Source: Acididesulfobacillus acetoxydans (GTDB taxonomy: Bacteria > Bacillota > Desulfitobacteriia > Desulfitobacteriales > Desulfitobacteriaceae). From it: a stretch of 64,000 nt of DNA. The notes beneath the pieces were generated by a model that made no database searches, had not been told where the DNA came from, and saw only the letters and a list, made by a program, of their open reading frames with translations. A program made the position numbers and the translations under genes. The DNA is taken from assembly GCF_900016645.1 (NCBI RefSeq), contig NZ_CDGJ01000037.1. One strand, written 5' to 3'. Positions 48,727-59,350 of the stretch are shown in pieces (positions within the stretch are counted from its first letter, which is position 1; each line of letters starts with the position of its first letter).

Positions 48727-49305
48727 ATGCGGCATCGTAAACCGAAGCGGGACTGGTCGGAGATTATCGTCAAAATATCGACCGTCGTTTTTGCCTGTAC
48801 TGCCCTGGTCACCGTCTTCATCACGATCAGCTCCTGGCGGGTGCAGCGGGAGGCGGCCCGTCCTTATCTCACCTTCAGAGAATCGCCCACCGTCACCCTC
48901 AACCAAGGTGTGAATCTGGAGCTGAAGTTCACAAATGTCGGGGCGCATCCGGCTACCGACCTCTGGAGCCGGGCCCTTGTCATCGACCGGAGCTTCCGGG
49001 GCTCGCCGGTGTACGCCAAGGAGCATACAATCGTTAACGACATCCCTAAAGATACGACTTCCACTTTGCTCATTTCAATTGACCCGCAGAGTCTGAGTCC
49101 TGATGCGGGTTCGATCGCAGCGCATTACCTCGTTGTTTTCTTCAAATACAGCGATCCCATTATCAGAAAGCGCTACGCGCAAGCGATCTATCTCAAATGG
49201 AACGGAGAAGCGAACGGGCAGCCCGAATCCCTTTATCATGTGGAAACCGGGGAGAAGGATAAAATCCTGGCCTATCTGAAAACCCACAAGATCAGTGTAC
49301 CCTGA
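48727..49305 (+). CDS. Membrane-anchored protein of unknown function, 192 aa
   Basis: One N-terminal helix (IIVKISTVVFACTALVTVFITI) preceded by a basic segment, then an outer domain of about 150 residues, beta-rich in appearance (LNQGVNLELKFTNVGAHPATD resembles an immunoglobulin-like strand pair). No catalytic motif recognised. ATG 48727 has GGGAGGGG upstream. Isolated gene, convergent with the hydrolase. Confidence 0.75.
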   Translation: MRHRKPKRDWSEIIVKISTVVFACTALVTVFITISSWRVQREAARPYLTFRESPTVTLNQGVNLELKFTNVGAHPATDLWSRALVIDRSFRGSPVYAKEHTIVNDIPKDTTSTLLISIDPQSLSPDAGSIAAHYLVVFFKYSDPIIRKRYAQAIYLKWNGEANGQPESLYHVETGEKDKILAYLKTHKISVP

Positions 49306-49345
49306 GCAGGGCCTGTGCTAAGGAGACTCTAAACCAGAGGCGGGA

Positions 49346-50326
49346 TTAATGCCGTCCTCGGTCACCGGTTAGGTTTTGGACGAAAAAGTTACTCACTTTA
49401 GCAAGATATTCGCGGGGTTCTACCGAGTAAGCCCCGACATGCTTTGCCCTGTGCACGATCCAGAGAGAGTCTTTGGGGTTCTTGGCCTGATCATAGAGTT
49501 CTACGGAGTTAATCATGGGGATGGTCGTGTCGGCATCACCGGCGATGAAGAGGACGGGTCGCGCTTTCATTTGCGCGATCGTTTTGATCGGGCTGACGCG
49601 TGCCGGGTTAGCCCCTGTGAGCAGGGGAATCTCCGTTAAAATCAGGGGAGTGAAGGGAAAATTAGGCAGGTGAGTCCAATGGGGCATGCCTGTTTCCAAG
49701 TAAGTGCGCAAGTCGGCAAACGGGCTGTCTAGGACCATGGCGGCGACATCCGGGTCCTTGGCGCCTACGAGAGCCGCCGTGGCGGCTCCCATGGAATAGC
49801 CGATGATTCCGATATGCCGGTAGCCGAGTGCCTTAGCGCAGTCAACCGCGCCCAGGAGGTCCCTCTGCTCAAAATCGCCCACGGAGACCAAGTTGCCGGG
49901 AGAAACGCCCGAATCCCGGAAGTCAAAGAGCAGGGTGCTGATACCTTTCTGCCAGAGGGCTTCGGCTACAGGTAAAGATGGCTTATCCCCGCAGCGGTTG
50001 CCGCCGTAGCCGTGCGCTTCAATCACGATCGCGTTCGCCTGAGGGGCAGGCACATACCAACCGGAGAGGGGAAGGTGGTCTGTCCGGCTGGGGAAGGTTA
50101 TATTCGTAAAGTTCAGGCCCAGTTGAGACGGTGTTCCGGTTAGGGGTTTGCGGGGCGGATGGGTTAAACTCCAGCCTACGAAGGCTGAAATACCGGTCAC
50201 GCAAAGAAAAGCAAGGATGAGAGCGGACAGCGTTCCCCAGAGCAGCCAGCGGGGCCATGTTCTCTTTCTCTTTAAGTGCGGTTCAGGAGTTAAGACGGAA
50301 GGCCGGGTCAAATCCTCGGGAGCCAT
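49346..50326 (-). CDS. Membrane-anchored alpha/beta hydrolase
   Basis: 326 aa. One N-terminal helix (LLWGTLSALILAFLCVTGISAFVGW), then an alpha/beta hydrolase fold: EAHGYGGN (oxyanion region), nucleophile Ser in GIIGYSMGAATAAL, Asp in GDADTTIP and His in RAKHVGAY. It belongs to the YqkD/BEM46-like group; the substrate is unknown. ATG 50326 has AAAGGAG 9 nt upstream. Confidence 0.88.
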   Translation of the reverse strand: MAPEDLTRPSVLTPEPHLKRKRTWPRWLLWGTLSALILAFLCVTGISAFVGWSLTHPPRKPLTGTPSQLGLNFTNITFPSRTDHLPLSGWYVPAPQANAIVIEAHGYGGNRCGDKPSLPVAEALWQKGISTLLFDFRDSGVSPGNLVSVGDFEQRDLLGAVDCAKALGYRHIGIIGYSMGAATAALVGAKDPDVAAMVLDSPFADLRTYLETGMPHWTHLPNFPFTPLILTEIPLLTGANPARVSPIKTIAQMKARPVLFIAGDADTTIPMINSVELYDQAKNPKDSLWIVHRAKHVGAYSVEPREYLAKVSNFFVQNLTGDRGRH

Positions 50327-50350
50327 GGTTGTATCTCCTTTCGTGCTCAA

Positions 50351-50903
50351 TAGGCAAGGCTTTCCGATGCTTGGTGCACCGGAAGAAGAGACGGCAGGCT
50401 ATTTCTTTGCCCAAACGGTCAGCTATCCGGCAAACGGCGGGCGGCCGGCCTAAGCCGGGATGGCAGGTGAGTCCCTCTGAAGAACTTTTTGTCGGCAAGG
50501 GGCGGCGAGAATTGCATCCGGAGCACGGGGTGATCGTTTCTCTGAGGAACTTTTCGCCGTTGCGGTCCGATTTCCTGCCGCTTGGGACGGTTCCCGGCGT
50601 AGTTTCGGCAAGTGTAACAAGTCGGGGAACACACGCAAGAGCGGAAGCAAGCCGGAACACCGGCACGGGTAGGCCAAACCCCGAGGGCGTATGGCAGCAG
50701 GAAATGGAGGGGCATTCGGGCGGGGCGCACAGCGGAGGAGATGGGCCGGCAGCCCGGCCAGGGGGCGAGCGGAGGGGAAACAGCCAACGACGGGCCAACC
50801 GCGACTGTCGGTGGGATGCATCAAAGCGGGGGGTATGTGGCAAGCTAAATCCAATGGCTTGGGATTCCGGAAAAGTCGGAAAAGCGAAACAGAGGATGGA
50901 GCG
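50351..50903. other. Divergent intergenic region before gerA
   Basis: About 550 bp. Open frames here lack starts with ribosome binding sites. A forespore sigma-G promoter for the ger operon is expected, but I did not find a convincing one. Confidence 0.4.
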
Positions 50904-52529
50904 ATGGGTAAGGAGCTTTTGAAAAAAGCCCTGGGCTGGGCGGGCAAAAAAGGTTCCCCACAGGACAGGCCGCCTCAGCCTGAGGAAAAGAGACCGTTGA
51001 GTACTAATTGGGATGAGAATCAAAAAAACCTGCGGGAAGTCTTTTCGCAATGTGCCGATGCGGTGTTTCAGGAAACCAGTTTCAACGCCGAGCAGCCGCT
51101 GAGGATTCTGCTCGTGTACCTGGAGACCCTGACGGATCAGGCTCAGATCAGTCAAACCATTATTAAATCCCTGCAGCAGGGTCCCTTGGAACTGCCGGAT
51201 GAAGTGCGGATTTCTCCGGCCACGTCCCCGGAGGTGTTGCAAAAGCATGTCCTCAGTGCCTGCCATCCGCAGACCAGCACGGATCTGCTGGAACTTACCA
51301 AATTCGTCTTAGGCGGAAATATCGGGATTCTGATCGAGGGGAGTTCCCTGGCCGTGGTAGTCCCGGCCCAGGGCGGACAGGCCAGGCCGATTAACGAGCC
51401 GGAGAACGAGCCGAACATCCGCGGCCCGCGGGATGGTTTTGTCGAGAGCCTGAAGACGAATATCAGCCTGATCCGGCGCCGCTTGCGCACCAGCCGTTTG
51501 AAAGTCGAGACCCTGGAGCTGGGACTTCTGACCAAAACGGCGGTGGCTGTCTGTTACGTGGAAGGATTGGCCCGGCCGGAAATGGTCGAAGAAGTGCGGC
51601 GGCGCCTGCGGCGCATCAACGTGGACGCGGTACTTGGCAGCGGCTATGTCGAGGAATTTATCGCCGATGAATCCATCAGCCTGTTTCCCTTGATCTTGAC
51701 CACCGAGCGTCCGGACCGGGTTACGGCGGCCCTGCTGGAAGGAAGAATCGGCATCCTGGTGGAAAATTCCCCCTCAACTATGGTCGTTCCCTGCACCTTT
51801 ATCAGCCTCCTCCAGGCTTCGGAGGATTATTATGTCACGGCTCCTTTTTCCACTTTCATCCGTTTGCTGCGTTTTGTCGCCTTAAATATTGCTCTGCTTC
51901 TGCCGGCCGTGACCGTGGCCGTCTTCTCTTTTCATCAGGAACTCGTTCCCGTCACTCTGCTCAGCACCGTGTCCAACACTAGGCAGGATGTGCCCTTCCC
52001 CATCTTTATCGAAGTCCTCCTGATGGAAGTGACTTTTGAACTCCTGCGGGAAGCCGGCTTGCGCCTGCCCAAGACCATCGGCCAGGCGGTGAGCACCGTG
52101 GGGGGGCTGGTGATCGGGCAGGCCGCGGTGGAAGCCGGTTATTTCTCCCCTCTGCCGGTCATCGTCGTGGCCCTGACGGCGATCGCTTCTTTTACGGCAC
52201 CGAACTACATTGTCGGGACCAGTATCCGCATCCTGCGCTTTTTCCTGCTCATTTTGGCCGCCCTCTTGGGCGGGGTGGGGATCATGCTGGGGCTGATGGC
52301 GATTCTGGCCCACCTGACCGCCCTGCGCTCTTTCGGTATTCCCTATCTGTCTCCTTTTGCTCCCATGAGTCCGGCTGATCTGAAGGACAGTTTTGTCAGG
52401 GTCCCTTGGTGGGCCATGATCACGAGGCCCCGGCTGGAAGGCGTGCGCGAGCCGCAGAGGCAGGACCCTGACCAGGGTCCCAAGAAACCGGAGCGGAGCG
52501 GGATAAGGAAGGGGAGACGGCGGCCTTGA
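50904..52529 (+). CDS. gerA: Spore germination protein GerA-type A subunit
   Basis: 541 aa. A cytosolic N-terminal domain of about 300 residues is followed by four to five membrane helices. Family signatures: GRIGILVENSPSTMVVPCTFISLLQASEDYY, QELVPVTLLSTVSNTRQDVPFP and IGQAVSTVGGLVIGQAAVEAG. It is the A subunit of the nutrient germinant receptor, in the inner spore membrane, working as an oligomeric channel. ATG 50904 has GAGG 8 nt upstream; the frame is open to 50691. First gene of gerABC. Confidence 0.95.
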   Translation: MGKELLKKALGWAGKKGSPQDRPPQPEEKRPLSTNWDENQKNLREVFSQCADAVFQETSFNAEQPLRILLVYLETLTDQAQISQTIIKSLQQGPLELPDEVRISPATSPEVLQKHVLSACHPQTSTDLLELTKFVLGGNIGILIEGSSLAVVVPAQGGQARPINEPENEPNIRGPRDGFVESLKTNISLIRRRLRTSRLKVETLELGLLTKTAVAVCYVEGLARPEMVEEVRRRLRRINVDAVLGSGYVEEFIADESISLFPLILTTERPDRVTAALLEGRIGILVENSPSTMVVPCTFISLLQASEDYYVTAPFSTFIRLLRFVALNIALLLPAVTVAVFSFHQELVPVTLLSTVSNTRQDVPFPIFIEVLLMEVTFELLREAGLRLPKTIGQAVSTVGGLVIGQAAVEAGYFSPLPVIVVALTAIASFTAPNYIVGTSIRILRFFLLILAALLGGVGIMLGLMAILAHLTALRSFGIPYLSPFAPMSPADLKDSFVRVPWWAMITRPRLEGVREPQRQDPDQGPKKPERSGIRKGRRRP

Positions 52530-53617
52530 GCCAGGAGAAAATATCCGGGAGCCAGGTTTCCACTGTCCTTTTTATTCTGGTCATGGCGACCGGCGTCTTG
52601 TTTGTTCCCGGGATTACAGCCCGTAGGGCGTTCCAGTCCGCCTGGCTGGTCCCGCTCGCCATCCCTCTTTTAACCGGTTTGATCAGTCTCTGGGCTGTAT
52701 ACCGGCTGGGGCAGCGCTTTCCCGCCAAGACCGTGATCGAGTACAGTCCTTTGCTCTTGGGCAAGGTTTTAGGGAAAGGGCTGGGACTCCTTTACATCCT
52801 GTTTTTCCTTATGACCAACATTCTCGTGATCCGGGAGTTTTCTGTTTTTCTCACGGTTACCCTTTTGCCGGAAACCCCCGGCTACGTCTTGAATATCTCG
52901 GTGGTCCTCTTGGCCGCCTATATCGTCAGCAAAGGGATCGAAGTCATCGCCCGCATGGCCCAGTTTGTCCTTCCTCTTTTTCTCGCCAGCCTGTCTATGC
53001 TCTTGCTGCTTTCCGTGCCGGAAATGGCCCCAAGGCGCCTGCTGCCTCTCCTGGAGGGCGGGTTCCTGCCTGTCGTGAAGGCTTCCTTGGTACCCTCCGC
53101 CTGGTATGGTGAGATCGTCGTCTTGCTGCTCCTCCTACCCCATTTGAACAAACCGCGCGAACTCCCGCGCAAGGGAGTCTTGGCCTTGGCCTGGATCACG
53201 GTTTTTCTAACCCTGGACATCCTGGCGACTTTACTGGTTTTTGGACCCTATTTATCCGGGCAGCTGACCTTCCCTTTCTGGACCTTGGCCCGCTTCATCG
53301 AGTTTCATAAATCTTTCTCGCGTTGGGAGACCCTGATCGTCATCCTCTGGGAAGCCGGCATGATCCTCAAGGTAGCCCTGTTATATTACGCAGCCTGTTT
53401 AGGCAGCCTGCAGTGGCTGGGCAAGGCCCCCTTCGGCTGGGTTCTCGGCGTCTTGGGCGGGGTGCAGATTTTAGCCGCCTGCTATCTCGTCGGAGGGCAG
53501 ATTCAGCTGGCAGCCATCCTGGAACATGTCTTTCCCTTATTTGCCCTGCCCTTCGAGATAGGGCTGCCGCTTTTCCTTGTGGGGATTGCCCGCCTGCGCA
53601 ACTTAGGGAGGGTTTGA
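52526..53617 (+). CDS. gerB: Spore germination protein GerB-type B subunit
   Basis: 363 aa with about ten helices, APC-superfamily fold (KISGSQVSTVLFILVMATG start, PKTVIEYSPLLLGKVLGKGLG-like segment, PSAWYGEIVVLLLLLPHLNK). It forms the amino-acid-sensing part of the receptor. The start is TTG 52526, overlapping the gerA stop by 4 bp, so it is translationally coupled. Confidence 0.94.
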   Translation: MSQEKISGSQVSTVLFILVMATGVLFVPGITARRAFQSAWLVPLAIPLLTGLISLWAVYRLGQRFPAKTVIEYSPLLLGKVLGKGLGLLYILFFLMTNILVIREFSVFLTVTLLPETPGYVLNISVVLLAAYIVSKGIEVIARMAQFVLPLFLASLSMLLLLSVPEMAPRRLLPLLEGGFLPVVKASLVPSAWYGEIVVLLLLLPHLNKPRELPRKGVLALAWITVFLTLDILATLLVFGPYLSGQLTFPFWTLARFIEFHKSFSRWETLIVILWEAGMILKVALLYYAACLGSLQWLGKAPFGWVLGVLGGVQILAACYLVGGQIQLAAILEHVFPLFALPFEIGLPLFLVGIARLRNLGRV

Positions 53618-53618
53618 G

Positions 53619-54800
53619 ATGAGACGCACACGGAGATACCTGGGACTTCTCCTTTCCCTCCTCCTGCTCCTGAGCGCGGGGGGATGCTGGAGCCGTAAAG
53701 ATGTGGAAGAACTCGGGATCGTCACTTTAGTGGGTTATGATCGCATTATGCGGAACGGACACGAGATGTGGCAGGAGTCCATTCGGATCCTGAGCGGCAT
53801 GGCCCCCGCCCAAGGAGGTAAACCCCAAGGACTGAGCAGCGAAACCCTGTTTAAAGGGACGGGACTGACGATTCAGCAGGCCGGGACGAACTTGAACCTG
53901 CGGACTTCCCGTCTGCCCTTCTACGGCGATATCGTGGGCGCGATCATCGGGGAGAAGGCGGCAGAGGAGAATCTGCGGGACATCGTCGATCTCCTTCTGC
54001 GCCATCCTCAAGCCAGGCCCGGCACGTATATCCTGGTCTGCAAGGGGGAGGCCTTTAACCTGATGCGCTCCGAACCGGAAATGACCAAAACTCTGTCTAA
54101 GGAACTGAATGAAATGATAGAACAACGGGTCTGCCGCTTAGGAGTGTCTTTCCCGGTCACTTTGGCCCAGTTTGCCGAATGGCTCCTCTCTCCGGACAGG
54201 GACGCGGTGGCGAGCGAAGTTCAACCCGTCTATCCTCGGGAGAATACGCCGAAAACTGTCTCCCAGTCGCTCCTCGTCTCCGGGTTGGCGGTGTTCCGCG
54301 GGCCGAAGTTGGTCGGGTTTCTCAATAAGGAAGAGAGCCTGGGGACCGAACTCATCGTCCACTCGCTCAACAGGGCTCAGGTTGCCATTCCGCTGCCCGA
54401 GGACGGACGCTATTTCACTTACCAGGTGATGTCCGGTCGGCACAAAATTATACCGTCGGTGCAGGACGGGAAAGTGTCTTACCGGGTAGAGATTGACGTC
54501 AAAGGGGCGGTCTTCGATGCCGCCGGACACGAGCTTTCCCTGCAGAGCGCGGAACATGTCGAAGCCTTGGCGGCTGACAAAATCCGCGGCATTGTGCTGA
54601 GAGCCGTACAGAAGGCCAAAGACTTTCGCGCCGATTATCTCGGGCTCAGCCAGGAACTGCACCGTACGGATCCCGCCGAGTGGGAGGAAATACAGCCCCA
54701 GTGGCGGGAAAATTTCGTCGAAGCCCCGGTTGACGTTGAGGTCAAAGCCCAGGTCCTCAGCAGCGGTTCCTTGGGAGCGAAACTGCCGCTTAAGCCATAG
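53619..54800 (+). CDS. gerC: Spore germination lipoprotein GerC-type C subunit
   Basis: 393 aa. Lipoprotein signal with lipobox LSAGGC (Cys about residue 23), then CWSRKDVEELGIVTLVGYDR, the typical start of GerC/GerKC. Anchored on the outer face of the spore inner membrane and needed for receptor assembly. It begins one base after the gerB stop. Confidence 0.95.
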   Translation: MRRTRRYLGLLLSLLLLLSAGGCWSRKDVEELGIVTLVGYDRIMRNGHEMWQESIRILSGMAPAQGGKPQGLSSETLFKGTGLTIQQAGTNLNLRTSRLPFYGDIVGAIIGEKAAEENLRDIVDLLLRHPQARPGTYILVCKGEAFNLMRSEPEMTKTLSKELNEMIEQRVCRLGVSFPVTLAQFAEWLLSPDRDAVASEVQPVYPRENTPKTVSQSLLVSGLAVFRGPKLVGFLNKEESLGTELIVHSLNRAQVAIPLPEDGRYFTYQVMSGRHKIIPSVQDGKVSYRVEIDVKGAVFDAAGHELSLQSAEHVEALAADKIRGIVLRAVQKAKDFRADYLGLSQELHRTDPAEWEEIQPQWRENFVEAPVDVEVKAQVLSSGSLGAKLPLKP

Positions 54801-55015
54801 AGCAGGGGGAGGGGGCGCCCCAGACGGCGCCCGCCCGCTTGGCCGCACGCGAAAAGCGGCCAGGGTTCGCCGCCGCGAGGGAAAGGAACGGGTCAGCGGG
54901 CGATGTCCGGGGAGCCGTGAATGGTCTACGGGGTGAGCGGGAAGGTCATGGCGGTTTAAGTGCCGCCTCAGAGGGCAATTATACGGGGAGTGACGCGCGC
55001 GTCATGGTCCGGAGG

Positions 55016-55044
55016 TGGACAGGTCGGCCGCTCTCGCTTAAAAT
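55016..55044 (+). promoter_or_regulatory. Promoter of glnS
   Basis: TGGACA (55016-55021), 17-bp spacer, TAAAAT (55039-55044). Transcription would begin near 55051. Confidence 0.75.
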
Positions 55045-55169
55045 AGAAGGATAATCGGTAAGATAGGAACATACTGGTAGAGGGGGTCACGCTTATCATT
55101 ACGGAATCGAATACCTCGGAAGCGTCAGATCTGACCGGTCGGGCCAAGTCCGCAGGTTCGCCCGGCTTT

Positions 55170-56883
<1,714 letters not shown>

Positions 56884-56891
<8 letters not shown>

Positions 56892-56968
56892 GGCACAACG
56901 GCGATCTAAAGGTTGGCGAAACGGCCGTATGCGGCAGCAAAAGCTCTTTAAAATTGAGGCACAACGGC
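56884..56968 (+). repeat. 19-bp direct repeat containing the glnS stop codon
   Basis: AAAATTAAGGCACAACGGC (56884-56902) and AAAATTGAGGCACAACGGC (56950-56968) differ at one base and are 66 bp apart. The first includes the last codon and stop of glnS. Confidence 0.9.
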
Positions 56969-57032
56969 CCGCCTTTGCTGCTGCCTTCTTCTTCACGACA
57001 TGTTCACACTTTATTCATGACCGGGGCACAAT

Positions 57033-57060
57033 CTTAGGTTAAACTCTGGTTAAACCTAAG
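57033..57060 (+). promoter_or_regulatory. Inverted repeat upstream of the SHOCT genes, possible operator
   Basis: CTTAGGTT and its near-complement AACCTAAG flank AAACTCTGGTTA, 50 bp before the first SHOCT gene. The shape fits a repressor site; no regulator gene is adjacent. Confidence 0.5.
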
Positions 57061-57109
57061 GGTGCAGAAAAAGAAGCAGAGTTTAAACGTGAAGAAGGAG
57101 GAACCGGTC

Positions 57110-57292
57110 ATGATGTTTTTGGCAATTATTTTGGTCATCGCCCTCTTTTATTATGCGGTGAGACAGCCCGTGCCGGGCGTCAGCCCGTCCTGCGGCAAGC
57201 GCGATGCGCTGGATGTTTTGCGTGAACGCTATGCCCGGGGTGAAATGGACGCGGCGGAATTTCGCGCGCGCAGAGAAGAACTTAGTCGGTGA
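57110..57292 (+). CDS. Small SHOCT-domain membrane protein, 60 aa
   Basis: One N-terminal helix (MMFLAIILVIALFYYAV) and a C-terminal SHOCT motif DVLRERYARGEMDAAEFRARREEL. SHOCT modules are short oligomerisation helices. ATG 57110 has AAGGAGG 8 nt upstream. A paralogue follows 208 bp downstream. Such proteins often lie beside metal- or stress-response genes, but no such gene is seen here. Confidence 0.85.
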   Translation: MMFLAIILVIALFYYAVRQPVPGVSPSCGKRDALDVLRERYARGEMDAAEFRARREELSR

Positions 57293-57500
57293 GAAAGAAA
57301 CCGGCGGAGAACGGGGCCGGCCGGAATAATCAGGCTCGGAACGGAGAAAACTAATTCGGCGCCAAGCTCGCACTTTTCCCCTGGGCTTGGGAACATACGG
57401 CGAAGATGTTGCCCGCAACGTCTTACTGGGATTCCGGCCCCATGGCGAGTCGGAGCGCCCGGACGGAGGAAGTTCGGGTAAGAAACGGAGGGTACGGACT

Positions 57501-57776
57501 ATGATGGGATGGGGTTGGGGCTATGGCCCCGGAAACGGCTTTTTTGGCGGCTATTGGTGGATGGGCATCATTATGTTGGCGGTTCAGGCTCTCTTCTGGG
57601 GTCTGGTGATTTATTTCGGCATCCGCCTTTTTCAGGGTGGCGCTTCTCGGATCACCAATGGGAACGGGGGTTCGCATGTGCGTATTGATCCTGTGGATAT
57701 TCTTAAGGAGCGTTACGCCCGAGGAGAAATAGACGCCGAAGAATACCGGCGGCGCAAGGAAGATCTGCAAAGCTGA
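57501..57776 (+). CDS. SHOCT-domain membrane protein, 91 aa
   Basis: A Gly/Trp/Tyr-rich N-terminus (MGWGWGYGPGNGFFGGYWW), one helix (GIIMLAVQALFWGLVIYFGI) and the C-terminal SHOCT motif DILKERYARGEIDAEEYRRRKEDL, nearly the same as in the preceding gene. ATG 57501 has GGAGGG 8 nt upstream. The two genes are probably a tandem pair. Confidence 0.87.
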   Translation: MMGWGWGYGPGNGFFGGYWWMGIIMLAVQALFWGLVIYFGIRLFQGGASRITNGNGGSHVRIDPVDILKERYARGEIDAEEYRRRKEDLQS

Positions 57777-57951
57777 ACGGTCGGGTTTGGTTGCAGGTGG
57801 TCAAGGAGCACGGAGAAAATGCCAGTAACCTTTTGCGTCTTCAGCCTTGGCTCGTTTCCGGCCTCCGGCTTCTGACCTCCGGCCTCTGGACTGAGAGGCT
57901 CAGCCGCATGCCCCTAGCTTCAGCCATGAGGTTGATTCAGAGGTTTAAGTC

Positions 57952-57990
57952 AAATCCGCTTCTCACAACAAGGGGGCGGATTTTTTTCTT
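57952..57990 (+). terminator. Terminator after the SHOCT genes
   Basis: Stem AAATCCGC/GCGGATTT with a 16-nt loop and a run of seven T. Confidence 0.75.
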
Positions 57991-58217
57991 TTCAGATTCT
58001 GGCCCCAGGCGGCCGCGCCGGCCCCTTGGTGCGCCTCGCCGTATTCTCGGGACAGCATACCGTGCCGCCTCGGGATACCATACTGACGGCTATGTCCGGG
58101 AGGGTTTAAGTCTGCCGGCGAGGGTTTGGGACCGAACAGCGTCTCCGCTGTGCGTGACGTTCGCGAGCTAAAGGTGACACGTTCGCAAGCTGAGGCTGGT
58201 CAACCTTGGGTGAAAAA
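57991..58217. other. Gene-free stretch before the hyp promoter
   Basis: No supported gene. The open frames here lack ribosome binding sites and recognisable domains. Confidence 0.5.
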
Positions 58218-58226
58218 TGCTAAAAT
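58218..58226 (+). promoter_or_regulatory. Extended -10 promoter of hypABF
   Basis: TGCTAAAAT with no clear -35, about 95 nt before hypA. Confidence 0.5.
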
Positions 58227-58320
58227 AGTCATAAGCCGCGGGCGACCGGATGCTCCGAAAGGTTGAGTTTCCGCTCAGGAGCGAAGGGGACGGTGAACCT
58301 CGCGAAAGGAGTCGGAAGAG

Positions 58321-58689
58321 ATGCATGAGATGGGCCTCATGGCCGAAATGGTGGATCTTCTGGCGGAGAGTGCCAAAGAACATCAAGTGCGCCGCATCGA
58401 TAAGGTGAAGCTGATCGTGGGAAAAATGACCAACGCCCTGCCCGATGCCCTCCAAATGGCCTTTGACGTGTATAAAGAACAGGAACTTTTCAGTCCCTCG
58501 GCCGTCCTCGAGATTGAGGAAAGAGAGACCATCGGGCACTGTGCCGAATGCGGGACGACCTTTCCGGTCCGGGACAACGCACTTTTCATCTGCCCGTCTT
58601 GTCAGGGACTGAGAATCGATATCGTTTCGGGACGGGAACTGTACATTGAAAACTATGAGGGAGAAGAGGAAACCCGTTATGACAATTAA
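58321..58689 (+). CDS. hypA: Hydrogenase nickel incorporation protein HypA
   Basis: 122 aa. The N-terminal MHE binds nickel; zinc site formed by CAEC and CPSC. Delivers Ni to [NiFe] hydrogenase precursors together with HypB. ATG 58321 has GAAAGGAG upstream. First gene of hypABF, with its end overlapping hypB. Confidence 0.95.
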   Translation: MHEMGLMAEMVDLLAESAKEHQVRRIDKVKLIVGKMTNALPDALQMAFDVYKEQELFSPSAVLEIEERETIGHCAECGTTFPVRDNALFICPSCQGLRIDIVSGRELYIENYEGEEETRYDN

Positions 58690-59350
58690 AGTGGACCTGG
58701 GAACCCCTTTGCTCGCCCGCAATGAAGAGATGGCTGAAGAAATACGTTACCTGGCGGCAGAGAACCAGATTTTTATCGTTAACATCATGAGTTCGCCCGG
58801 GGCAGGAAAGACCACACTGTTGGAACAGGCCCTGGGCTATTTGACAAAAGAACTGCGGACGGCGGTCATCGAAGGGGACATTGCGACCACGCGCGATGCG
58901 GATCGCATTTCCGCCCACGGGGTGGAAGCGGTGCAGCTCAATACCGAGGGGGCTTGTCATCTGGATGCCCGGATGGTTTACCGAGCCATGCAAAAGCTGG
59001 ATCTAACTCAAGTGGACCTTCTCCTGATCGAAAACATCGGTAATTTGGTCTGCCCGGCCGAATTCAACCTTGGTGAGGACCTGCGCCTTGTTCTGCTGAG
59101 CACGACGGAAGGGAACGATAAAGTGGTGAAATATCCTGTTATGTTCCGGGATGCTCAGATGTTGGTCATCAACAAGGTAGACCTCTTGCCTTATACCGAT
59201 TTCAGCAGGGAGGAACTGGCCGGCGATGTGGCAGGACTCAATCCCGCCCTGGAAATTTTCTATACTTCGGCCCGCAGCGGCGAAGGTGTAGAGAATTGGG
59301 TCAAACGGCTGGTCGGGCTCGTCCGAGCTAAGTATGGGGTATCTTCATGA
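58679..59350 (+). CDS. hypB: Hydrogenase nickel incorporation GTPase HypB
   Basis: 223 aa SIMIBI GTPase: P-loop SSPGAGKTTLLEQ, EGDIATTRDADRI, the metal-site region EGACHLDARMV, and NKVDLLPY. The N-terminal high-affinity nickel motif (CxxCGC) and a His-rich stretch are absent, so nickel storage is not expected. ATG 58679 overlaps hypA by 11 bp. Confidence 0.96.
   Translation: MTIKVDLGTPLLARNEEMAEEIRYLAAENQIFIVNIMSSPGAGKTTLLEQALGYLTKELRTAVIEGDIATTRDADRISAHGVEAVQLNTEGACHLDARMVYRAMQKLDLTQVDLLLIENIGNLVCPAEFNLGEDLRLVLLSTTEGNDKVVKYPVMFRDAQMLVINKVDLLPYTDFSREELAGDVAGLNPALEIFYTSARSGEGVENWVKRLVGLVRAKYGVSS

Noticed and set aside
50257..50922. 221-aa plus-strand frame upstream of gerA
   Set aside because: Arg/Gly-rich shadow overlapping the start of the hydrolase and gerA, with no start signal.
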